Assembly: GCF_004362215.1 (NCBI RefSeq)
Contig: NZ_SNWR01000001.1
Coordinates: 3,516,001 to 3,580,000 of the forward strand
Reading direction: 5' to 3'
DNA: 64,000 nucleotides
Origin: Paractinoplanes brasiliensis
Lineage (GTDB): Bacteria > Actinomycetota > Actinomycetes > Mycobacteriales > Micromonosporaceae
Below the pieces are notes generated by a model, which was given only the letters and a program-made list of their open reading frames with translations, did no database searches and was not told where the DNA came from. The position numbers and the translations under genes were made by a program. Each line of letters begins with the position of its first letter. Position 1 is the stretch's first letter. Positions 34,016 through 41,338 of the stretch are shown in pieces.

Positions 34016-35779
34016 TCAGCGTCCGATTTTACGGCGGACCATCCCGATCACCTGGGTCACCTCTGACACTCGCAGCACAAGGGCCGCGGCCAGGTAGACC
34101 ACCAGGATCACGGCGCCGCCGGCCAGCAGCTGCAAAATGGCCTCGCCGCGGCCGCTGGGCGCCCCCGCGCCGGGCAGGAAATGCACCACCAGGAGGCCGA
34201 GCGCAGCGGCGATCGCGGCCGCGATGAACACCTTGATCAGCGAGACGGCGACGCCGCCCAGGTTGAGCCGGCCGATCCTGCGGCGCAGCACAGCCAGCGA
34301 GATGAGGGCCGAGACAAGATAGGAGAGCGCGTTGGCGGCCGTCATGCCGACCGCGGACAGCGACGCCCCCAGCACACCGGCGAGAACGAAGTAGCCCGCG
34401 ATGCGCACGCCCACGACCGGCAGATTGATCAGCGCGGCGGTCTTGTTGGCCTGCAGAGAATAAAAGGCATAGGTGCAGAGGTAGCTGACCGAGAGCGGGA
34501 TGACGGCGAAGGCGGCCACCACCAGCACCGCGCCGGTGTCGAGCGCGGCGTCGTGGCTGAACGCTCCACCCTCGAACAAGGTGACGGCGATCGGCGCCCC
34601 GAGCACGCCGTAGACGACGGCGATCGGGGCCAGCGCCGCGACGGTCAGTTTGATGCCCCTGTTCAGGTCGGCGCTGACCTCGGCGAACCGGCCCTCGGCG
34701 GCGGCCGCGCTCATCTTGGGCAGCAGCGCTGTCATCACCGACACGCCGATGATGCCGTGCGCCATCATGGTCAGCAGGAAGACGTTGTTGAAGGCCAGCA
34801 CGCTGGCGCTGTCCTTGCCGGCGACCCCGTTGAGGATGCGGACGACGACGAAGATCGCGATCTGGTTGGCGCCGACGTAGAGCAGCATCCAACCGGCCAG
34901 GCCGCCGATCTCGCGCAGGCCCAGCGAGCGCGGGCCCCACCGCCACTTCCAGGTGAAGCCGACCTTGCGCAGCGCCGGCAGCAGGCCGATCGCCTGCACG
35001 ACCATGCCGAGCAGCGTGCCCAGGCCGAGCAGCAGGATGCGGCCGTTGGTCATGTCCTCGGGCCGGAAGCCGTCGGTCGGGCCGAAGGTGACGATGAAGA
35101 CGCCGCAGACCGCGATGACGACGAGGTTGTTGAGGATCGGCGCCCACATCGGGGCCGCGAAGTGCCCGCGGACGTTGAGCACCGCGCCGATCAGGGCCGA
35201 GAGCCCGGTGAAGAAGATGATCGGCAGGATCAGGTACGCGAATTGGGTGACCAGCTCGCGGTAGGCCGGCGAGGTCTTGTCGTCGGACTGGATCGCCGTG
35301 ATGGCCGGCGCCGCGATCACCACGAGCACGGTGGCCACGCCGAGCGACACCATCGCGAAGGTGAGCAGCTTGCGGGTGAAGTCGAGGCCCCCGTCGGGGT
35401 CGGCCTTGCGCCGGCGCACCAGCAGCGGGATCAGGACGCTGGACAGGATGCCGCCGAGCAGCAGCTCGTAGATCTGACCGGGCAGGAACTGGGCGCTGGT
35501 GTACGCGTCGCCGATGCCGTAGCCGAGGGTCATGCCGATCAGCGCGTTGCGGACGAAACCGATGATCCGGCTGACCAGGCTGCCGATCGCCATGATCGCG
35601 CTGTTGCCGGTGGTGCCCCCGTCGCCCGAAGGCACGTTTTCCGGCGGGAGCGCCTGGTCTTCCGCAGGGCCCGTGTTGCCCAGCTGGGAGTCGACCGAGA
35701 TCACCGTGACGCCGTCCTCGCGCCGCGGCGGCTGACCGCCGGGCGTGGCGTGCGCGCTGCGGTACAGACCGCCGTTCAC
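34016..35779 (-). CDS. murJ: Lipid II flippase MurJ
   Basis: Flips lipid II across the membrane for peptidoglycan synthesis (MviN family). The 587 residues begin with about 60 disordered cytoplasmic residues. They continue with the typical first segment SAIMAIGSLVSRIIGFVRNA, the GQIYELLLGGILSSVLIPLL segment and about 14 membrane helices in total. The start is GTG. It is followed 190 bases later by its pseudokinase partner. This order, with sigM beyond, is the conserved actinobacterial arrangement. Confidence 0.96.
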   Translation of the reverse strand: MNGGLYRSAHATPGGQPPRREDGVTVISVDSQLGNTGPAEDQALPPENVPSGDGGTTGNSAIMAIGSLVSRIIGFVRNALIGMTLGYGIGDAYTSAQFLPGQIYELLLGGILSSVLIPLLVRRRKADPDGGLDFTRKLLTFAMVSLGVATVLVVIAAPAITAIQSDDKTSPAYRELVTQFAYLILPIIFFTGLSALIGAVLNVRGHFAAPMWAPILNNLVVIAVCGVFIVTFGPTDGFRPEDMTNGRILLLGLGTLLGMVVQAIGLLPALRKVGFTWKWRWGPRSLGLREIGGLAGWMLLYVGANQIAIFVVVRILNGVAGKDSASVLAFNNVFLLTMMAHGIIGVSVMTALLPKMSAAAAEGRFAEVSADLNRGIKLTVAALAPIAVVYGVLGAPIAVTLFEGGAFSHDAALDTGAVLVVAAFAVIPLSVSYLCTYAFYSLQANKTAALINLPVVGVRIAGYFVLAGVLGASLSAVGMTAANALSYLVSALISLAVLRRRIGRLNLGGVAVSLIKVFIAAAIAAALGLLVVHFLPGAGAPSGRGEAILQLLAGGAVILVVYLAAALVLRVSEVTQVIGMVRRKIGR

Positions 35780-35827
35780 CGATCCTCCCGAGCCACTAGC
35801 AGAACTGCAGTCACCATACGGGTCCGG

Positions 35828-36709
35828 TCACAGTCGGTGCCGAAGGAGCGTGCCCGGCTCGGCCCCGGCCAGCGTCTCGACCATCCAGCAGGCCTCGGCG
35901 GGCACCAGCGGCTCACTCAGCGCATCGAGCACCGTGGGGTGGTCGCAGCCGGCCTCGGTCAGCGCGCCGAGCAGTTCGGGGACGGGCCGCAGATCACCGG
36001 AGTCGAGGATGTGCCGGGCGAGTGGTCGCGTGTCCGTGTACCACTGTTGTTCCGGCACTGCCCGCAGCAGAGCGGCCGCCCGGCGTACGAGATCGGCCAG
36101 CTCCTCGGCGGGGAAGCGCTTGTTGCTGCGTACGTCGTGAACTGCTCTTTCCGGACGGGTCAGCTCGGCGATCGAAGCCTCGTCCAGCACCTGCGGCGAT
36201 GGGACCGGCGGAACGGGCCACCAGTCGTCGCCGGTGAACAGCGGAAGGGGCGCCTGCTCGGGACCGGAGGGCGCGGCGGGCGGCACGTCACGGCGCAACG
36301 ACCTGTACGCCGCCTCCCGCATCGCCGCGATCTCGGGCACGTCGTCCTCGGCGGTGGCCGGCGCGAACGGCGACAAAAGGGCGACGACCAGGCCCGGATG
36401 GGGCAGCGTGGGATCACCCCAGGCGATCACCCGGCCGCACAGGTCGAGCTCCCACCAGCGCAGGGCGGCCGGGCAGGGCTCGCCGGGCAGCACGTGGGCG
36501 AGCTGGACCGGCTCGCTGGACGCGGGCACGCGCAGGCCGAGCGTCCGCTCCCCGGAGGAGAGGTCGAGATCGAGCACGAGCGCGTAACCACCGGTGACGG
36601 GGAAGCTCGTGCGCAGCTCGCGCGGCTCGTCGTCACTGGTCACACGGCTTTCGCCGGCCCAGAAACTCCGATCTTCGGCCAAGCGGAGCAGCGTGTCGGT
36701 TACGGGCAC
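35828..36709 (-). CDS. Conserved protein of unknown function upstream of murJ
   Basis: From GTG 36709 it has 293 residues; the frame extends to 36763 (311 residues), but AGGATAA precedes the chosen start. There are no membrane segments. It looks like a soluble alpha/beta protein with beta-rich first half (RTSFPVTGGYALVLDLDLSS, RWWELDLCGRVIAWGD) and a helical C-terminal half ending in repeats (HILDSGDLRPVPELLGALTE, HPTVLDALSEPLVPAE). It lies 48 bases before murJ and probably shares its transcript. It is divergent from pcnA. I do not recognise the family. Confidence 0.75.
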   Translation of the reverse strand: MPVTDTLLRLAEDRSFWAGESRVTSDDEPRELRTSFPVTGGYALVLDLDLSSGERTLGLRVPASSEPVQLAHVLPGEPCPAALRWWELDLCGRVIAWGDPTLPHPGLVVALLSPFAPATAEDDVPEIAAMREAAYRSLRRDVPPAAPSGPEQAPLPLFTGDDWWPVPPVPSPQVLDEASIAELTRPERAVHDVRSNKRFPAEELADLVRRAAALLRAVPEQQWYTDTRPLARHILDSGDLRPVPELLGALTEAGCDHPTVLDALSEPLVPAEACWMVETLAGAEPGTLLRHRL

Positions 36710-36782
36710 CTGCTTATCCTGCCCGGTGTTCGGGGAGACTGCCACGCCTACGCCCGCCACCACCCGATACCCTGGTCATCCC

Positions 36783-38216
36783 ATGTCTGTGTTGAATGCC
36801 GCCCAAGAGAACGCGGTCGCCGAGCTGTTGCGGGTCTCCCCTCTCGCCGACGAGCTGGGGCGTCGCTTCGGCGCCGCCGGTCACGAGTTGCACCTGGTCG
36901 GCGGCTCGGTGCGCGACGCGCTGCTGGAGCGCCTCGGCGACGATCTCGACTTCTGCACCGATGCCCGCCCCGAGCAGACCCTCGAGGTGGTGCAGGGCTG
37001 GGCCGACGCGATCTGGGAGACCGGCCGCGAGTTCGGCACGATCGGCGTCCAGAAGAACGGCTTGCGCCTCGAGATCACGACGTTCCGGGCCGAGGCGTAC
37101 GACGGGGTCACGCGCAACCCCGTGGTCGAGTACGGCGATTCCCTGCTGGACGACCTCGAGCGCCGCGACTTCACGATCAACGCGATGGCTGTCTCGCTTC
37201 CCGGGCACACCTTCACCGACCCGTACGGGGGTCTGGGTGATCTTGCAGCCCAGGTGATCCGCACCCCGGCCGCCCCGTCGCAGTCGTTCGGCGATGATCC
37301 ACTTCGGATGCTGCGGGCGGCCCGGTTCGCCGCCAAGCTCCGGTTCACTGTGGATCCCAAGGTCGTGGCGGCGATGCGGGACATGGCCGCCGATCTCGAC
37401 CGGATCACCGCGGAACGGATCCGGGACGAGTTCACCAAGCTGCTGTGCGGCGCCGACCCGATCGCCGGCCTGCGCCTGCTGGTCGACACGGGGCTGGCCG
37501 ACCGTTTCATCCCCGAGATCAGCGGGCTCAAACTCGAGATCGACGAGCACGCCCAGCACAAGGACGTCTACGAGCACACGCTGATCGTCGTGCAGAACGC
37601 GATACGGCTCGAGGGCGACGAAGGCCCCGACTTCACGCTGCGTATGGCCGCCCTCATGCACGACATCGGCAAGCCGGCGACCAAGGCGGTCGGGCGCGAC
37701 GGCCGGGTCAGCTTCCACCACCACGAGGTGGTCGGCGCGCGCATGACCAAGCAGCGCATGAAGGCCATGAAATACCCCAAGGACGTCATCTCGGACGTCG
37801 TCGAGCTGGTCCATCTGCACCTGAGGTTCTACGGGTACGGCCGTGGCGAGTGGACCGATTCGGCCGTACGCCGGTACGTGACCGACGCCGGCCCGCTGCT
37901 CCCCCGCCTGCACAAGCTGACCCGTTCGGACGTGACGACCCGCAACAAGCGCAAGGCGGCCAACCTGGCGGCCGACTACGACGCGCTCGAGGAACGGATC
38001 GCCCGGCTCGCCGAGGAGGAGGACCTGGCGCGGGTCCGCCCCGACCTCGACGGCAACGCGATCATGGAGCTGCTCCAGGTGCCGCCCGGCCCGGTCGTGG
38101 GCCAGGCCTGGCGCTTCCTCAAGGAGCTGCGCCTCGACCGCGGGCCGCTGACCCGTGACGAGGCCGAGGCGGAGCTCTACAAGTGGGCCCGCGACAACGG
38201 CCACTTACCCGGTTAG
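36783..38216 (+). CDS. pcnA: CCA tRNA nucleotidyltransferase / poly(A)-polymerase family with HD domain
   Basis: Adds or repairs the 3' CCA of tRNA. The 477 residues have the nucleotidyltransferase motif LVGGSVRDALL with the catalytic pair in DDLDFCTD. They continue with RRDFTINAMAVSL, the RNA-binding region DPLRMLRAARFAAKL and a C-terminal HD phosphohydrolase domain (MAALMHDIGKP, HHHEVVGA). ATG 36783 is the usual family start; the frame extends further upstream without support. Its place beside murJ/sigM matches M. tuberculosis pcnA (Rv3907c). Confidence 0.95.
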   Translation: MSVLNAAQENAVAELLRVSPLADELGRRFGAAGHELHLVGGSVRDALLERLGDDLDFCTDARPEQTLEVVQGWADAIWETGREFGTIGVQKNGLRLEITTFRAEAYDGVTRNPVVEYGDSLLDDLERRDFTINAMAVSLPGHTFTDPYGGLGDLAAQVIRTPAAPSQSFGDDPLRMLRAARFAAKLRFTVDPKVVAAMRDMAADLDRITAERIRDEFTKLLCGADPIAGLRLLVDTGLADRFIPEISGLKLEIDEHAQHKDVYEHTLIVVQNAIRLEGDEGPDFTLRMAALMHDIGKPATKAVGRDGRVSFHHHEVVGARMTKQRMKAMKYPKDVISDVVELVHLHLRFYGYGRGEWTDSAVRRYVTDAGPLLPRLHKLTRSDVTTRNKRKAANLAADYDALEERIARLAEEEDLARVRPDLDGNAIMELLQVPPGPVVGQAWRFLKELRLDRGPLTRDEAEAELYKWARDNGHLPG

Positions 38217-38267
38217 GGCGAGCCGACTTTTTCGAAGTTGTCGTACCCGGGGAGCACAATCGGGGCC

Positions 38268-38723
38268 ATGTTCGTCGTGGACTCGCCCATCGGGCCGCTC
38301 GGTGTCGCCGTCGAGGGGGACACCGTCGTCGGGGTGCATTTCGCCGCCCGTCCGGGGCCGCCCGGCTCGCATCCGGTCGTCGCCCAGCTCGAGGCGTATT
38401 TTGCCGGCGAGCTGACCGACTTCTCGGTGCCGTTCGAGATGCGCGGCGGCTCGGAGTTCGAGCGCGCGGTGTGGGGCGAGATCGCCCGGATCCCGTACGG
38501 GGAAATGATCACCTATGGCGCGATCGCGACCGCGCTCGGTGACCCGGGGGCCGCGCGTGCCGTCGGCACGGCCTGCAACCACAATCCGATCCCGGTGATC
38601 GTGCCCTGCCATCGGGTGGTCGGCGCCGGCGGCAAGATGGTCGGCTTCGGCGGCGGCCTCGACCGCAAACGCAAACTCCTGGAGCTCGAGGCCCGGATAG
38701 CCCTGGCCCGCGCCTGGTCATAG
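38268..38723 (+). CDS. ogt: Methylated-DNA--protein-cysteine methyltransferase
   Basis: Repairs O6-alkylguanine by transferring the alkyl group to its own cysteine. The 151 residues contain the active-site motif PVIVPCHRVVG, an Asn hinge (ACNHNPIPV) and the RAVGTA DNA-reading helix. ATG 38268 (MFVVDSPIGPLGVAV) matches the family N-terminus; an upstream in-frame ATG at 38238 is unlikely. It ends in a bidirectional terminator shared with ino1. Confidence 0.94.
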   Translation: MFVVDSPIGPLGVAVEGDTVVGVHFAARPGPPGSHPVVAQLEAYFAGELTDFSVPFEMRGGSEFERAVWGEIARIPYGEMITYGAIATALGDPGAARAVGTACNHNPIPVIVPCHRVVGAGGKMVGFGGGLDRKRKLLELEARIALARAWS

Positions 38724-38755
38724 GAAAGGCCGGGCCACGCGGGCCCGGCCTTTCC
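38723..38755. terminator. Bidirectional terminator between ogt and ino1
   Basis: GGAAAGGCCGGGCC and GGCCCGGCCTTTCC form a 14-pair stem with a five-base loop. It has A-rich and T-rich flanks, so it can serve both convergent genes. Confidence 0.9.
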
Positions 38756-38767
38756 TTGCTTACTGCT

Positions 38768-39847
38768 TCAGCGCTCGATGTCGCCGCGGATGAACGCCTC
38801 GACGCTCTCCTTGGCGTCGTGGTCGTTGTACTGCACCGGCGGGGACTTCATGAAGTACGACGAGGCCGACAGGATCGGGCCGCCGACGCCGCGGTCCTTG
38901 GCGATCTTCGCCGCGCGGACGGCGTCGATGATCACACCGGCCGAGTTCGGCGAGTCCCACACCTCGAGCTTGAGCTCGGCGTTCAGCGGGGTGTCGCCGA
39001 ACGAGCGGCCCTCCAGCCGGATGTAGGCCCACTTGCGGTCGTCGAGCCACGGCACGTGGTCCGACGGGCCGATGTGCACGTCGCTCTTGACCATCTCGTG
39101 CGGGATCTGGGAGGTCACCGACTGGGTCTTCGAGATCTTCTTGGAGACCAGGCGGTTGCGCTCCAGCATGTTCATGAAGTCCATGTTGCCGCCGAAGTTG
39201 AGCTGGTACGTGCGCAGCAGCTCGACGCCGCGGTCCTCGAACAGCTTGGCCAGCGCGCGGTGCACGATCGTCGCACCGACCTGGCTCTTGATGTCGTCGC
39301 CGACGATCGGCAGGCCGGCGTCGGTGAACTTCTGCGCCCACACCGGGTCAGAGGCGATGAAGACCGGCAGGGCGTTGACGAAGGCGCAGCCGGCGTCGAT
39401 CGCGGCCTGGGCGTAGAACTTGTCGGCCTGCTCGGAGCCCACCGGAAGGTAGGAGACGACGACGTCGACCTCGGCGTCGCGCAGAGCCTGCACGACGTCG
39501 ACGGCCTCGGCCGAGGACTCCTCGATGATCTCGCGGTAGTACGTGCCCAGACCGTCGAAGGTCGGTCCACGCTGGACCGTGACACCGGTCGGGGGCACGT
39601 CGGTCAGCTTGATGGTGTTGTTCTCGCTGGCGACGATCGCCTCCGCGAGGTCCATGCCGACCTTCTTGGCGTCCACATCGAACGCCGCGACGAACTTCAC
39701 GTCGGATACGTGGTAGTCGCCGAAGGTCACGTGCATGAGACCCGGGACGCGGTCGTTGGGGTCGGCGTTCTTGTAGTACTCCACGCCCTGCACGAGGGAC
39801 GAGGCGCAGTTACCCACACCGACGATGGCGACGCGGACGGAGCCCAT
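38768..39847 (-). CDS. ino1: Inositol-3-phosphate synthase
   Basis: Converts glucose-6-phosphate to myo-inositol-3-phosphate with NAD, the first step to inositol lipids and mycothiol in actinobacteria. The 359 residues have the NAD-binding start VRVAIVGVGNCASSLVQG, VVSYLPVGSEQ, DDIKSQVGATI and NFGGNMDFMNM motifs. ATG 39847 has GGAGG seven bases upstream; ATG at 39871 overlaps padR and is less likely. It is 20 bases after the padR-type regulator and probably in its operon. Confidence 0.96.
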   Translation of the reverse strand: MGSVRVAIVGVGNCASSLVQGVEYYKNADPNDRVPGLMHVTFGDYHVSDVKFVAAFDVDAKKVGMDLAEAIVASENNTIKLTDVPPTGVTVQRGPTFDGLGTYYREIIEESSAEAVDVVQALRDAEVDVVVSYLPVGSEQADKFYAQAAIDAGCAFVNALPVFIASDPVWAQKFTDAGLPIVGDDIKSQVGATIVHRALAKLFEDRGVELLRTYQLNFGGNMDFMNMLERNRLVSKKISKTQSVTSQIPHEMVKSDVHIGPSDHVPWLDDRKWAYIRLEGRSFGDTPLNAELKLEVWDSPNSAGVIIDAVRAAKIAKDRGVGGPILSASSYFMKSPPVQYNDHDAKESVEAFIRGDIER

Positions 39848-39867
39848 CGCGTTTGCCTCCTTGTTCA

Positions 39868-40518
39868 TCACGGCCGGTCCTGGTGAGGACGCGGGGGTTC
39901 AGGGGATGCATCCCCGGCCGTCCGCTCTTGGCGCGGCTCGGCGGACGGGACGTCGAACTCCCCGGCGGATCCTGCCGGGGCTCGGCCGGAGCGCTCGTTG
40001 GTGATGAGCTCCTCCAGCCAGCGGACCTCGCGCTCGGCGGCGTCGAGTCCGTGGCGTTGCAGTTCAAGCGTGTAGGCGTCGAGGCGACCGGCGGCGCGGG
40101 ACAACACGTCGCGCAGGCCCTCCCGGCGTTCCTCGACGCGCCGGCGGCGACCCTCCAGGATGCGCAGCCGGGTGGCGCGGTCGGTCCGGGAGAAGAACGC
40201 GAAGTGCACGCCGAAACCGGCGTCGTCGTACGTCTCGGGACCGGCCTGGGCCAGGAGATCGGCGAACCGCTCCTTGCCCTCGGCCGTGATCTTGTAGACA
40301 ACCCGGCCCCGCTTGCTGGTCATCGGGGGGATCATCGTCGGGTCCGACGCGGACTCGGTGATCCAGCCGGCCGCCTGAAGCCGCTTGAGCGTCGGGTACA
40401 GGGTGCCGTAGCTGATCGCGGCACGGATGGTGCCCAGCTTGGTGGCGAGCTCCTTGCGAAGCTCATACCCGTGCATCGGGGTCTCCTGAAGGAGGCCGAG
40501 AATTGCCAGCTCCAACAT
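39868..40518 (-). CDS. PadR-family transcriptional regulator
   Basis: A 216-residue PadR repressor: winged helix-turn-helix at the N-terminus (MLELAILGLLQETPMHGYEL, SYGTLYPTLKRLQAAGWI), a charged helical middle and a helical C-terminal dimerisation region ending in a disordered tail. The order padR-ino1 is the same as Rv0047c-ino1 in M. tuberculosis. A perfect inverted repeat immediately upstream is the likely operator, so it probably represses itself and ino1. The inducer is unknown. Confidence 0.92.
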   Translation of the reverse strand: MLELAILGLLQETPMHGYELRKELATKLGTIRAAISYGTLYPTLKRLQAAGWITESASDPTMIPPMTSKRGRVVYKITAEGKERFADLLAQAGPETYDDAGFGVHFAFFSRTDRATRLRILEGRRRRVEERREGLRDVLSRAAGRLDAYTLELQRHGLDAAEREVRWLEELITNERSGRAPAGSAGEFDVPSAEPRQERTAGDASPEPPRPHQDRP

Positions 40519-40541
40519 CAGCCGCCTCCTCTCGTGTACCC

Positions 40542-40564
40542 CGATGTATCGGCCCGATACATCG
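40542..40564. promoter_or_regulatory. Inverted repeat, likely PadR operator
   Basis: CGATGTATCG, three bases, CGATACATCG: a perfect ten-base inverted repeat 23 bases upstream of the padR start. It contains the ATGT...ACAT ends common in PadR operators, with an unusually wide spacing. Repression of padR-ino1 is inferred. Confidence 0.75.
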
Positions 40565-40677
40565 CAACCGTAGATCCGTCGGCACAAGTACGCAAGCCGT
40601 TCATGATTGAGCTACGTACGCGCCACGCTGTGTGATGACTGTCGCCGCTCGCCGCCGGACCGCGTACGCTTTCCGCC

Positions 40678-41148
40678 ATGCGTACGCAGCGGCAGCTTGT
40701 CGACTACTCGCTACAGAAGCGGGCAGTGTTGCGTGACGTGCACAATGGCAAGATCGGCACGCTCGAGGTCTGTGATGCCTCGCCGTACCTCAAAAGCGCA
40801 GCTCGATTCCATGGCGAGCCGACCGAGGAGCGCTGCCCGATCTGCCGCCGCGACAACCTGACCCTCGTGCACTACATCTACGGCGACGAGCTCAAGCAGA
40901 CCGCCGGGCAGGCCCGCAAGCTCTCCGAGCTGCCTGTCCTGGCGATGACGCTGCGTGAGTTCCAGGTCTTCGTCGTCGAGGTGTGCCAGTCCTGCGCGTG
41001 GAATCACCTGACCCAGCAGTTCCTGCTCGGCCGGGACGCGCTCACCGCCGACGAACTCGATCGGGTCGAGGCGGTTGCCGCCTCGTCCGCCGCGGGCCGC
41101 CACCGCGAAATCGGGTCATCGTCACACAGTTGGGACGGCCGCGGATGA
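40678..41148 (+). CDS. DUF5318 family protein
   Basis: A 156-residue protein of a conserved actinobacterial family of unknown function (Rv0049 in M. tuberculosis occupies the same place before ponA1). It contains a zinc-ribbon-like set of cysteines: CPICRRDN in the middle and CQSC toward the C-terminus. The C-terminus is Ala/Ser-rich. It starts with ATG and is divergent from padR. Confidence 0.88.
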   Translation: MRTQRQLVDYSLQKRAVLRDVHNGKIGTLEVCDASPYLKSAARFHGEPTEERCPICRRDNLTLVHYIYGDELKQTAGQARKLSELPVLAMTLREFQVFVVEVCQSCAWNHLTQQFLLGRDALTADELDRVEAVAASSAAGRHREIGSSSHSWDGRG

Positions 41149-41338
41149 TGCGGATCGATCTCGCTACCGTTGACGTGACCTCGACCGGCTCGCGCATCCA
41201 GCGCTCCAGCCGATCATTTCCGACATCAGTCAGGGCGGCTGCCGGTATGCAGCCCGAATCGTCCGCCTGTGGCGTCACTGGGAAGGGCCCCTCCAGGGCT
41301 GTTCCCGCGTGCGCTCTCGCGACCGAGGTGTAGACCGC

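Noticed and set aside
34181..37240. 1019-codon plus-strand frame across murJ
   Set aside because: Antisense shadow, rich in His, Asp, Gln and Arg as expected for the complement of membrane-protein codons.
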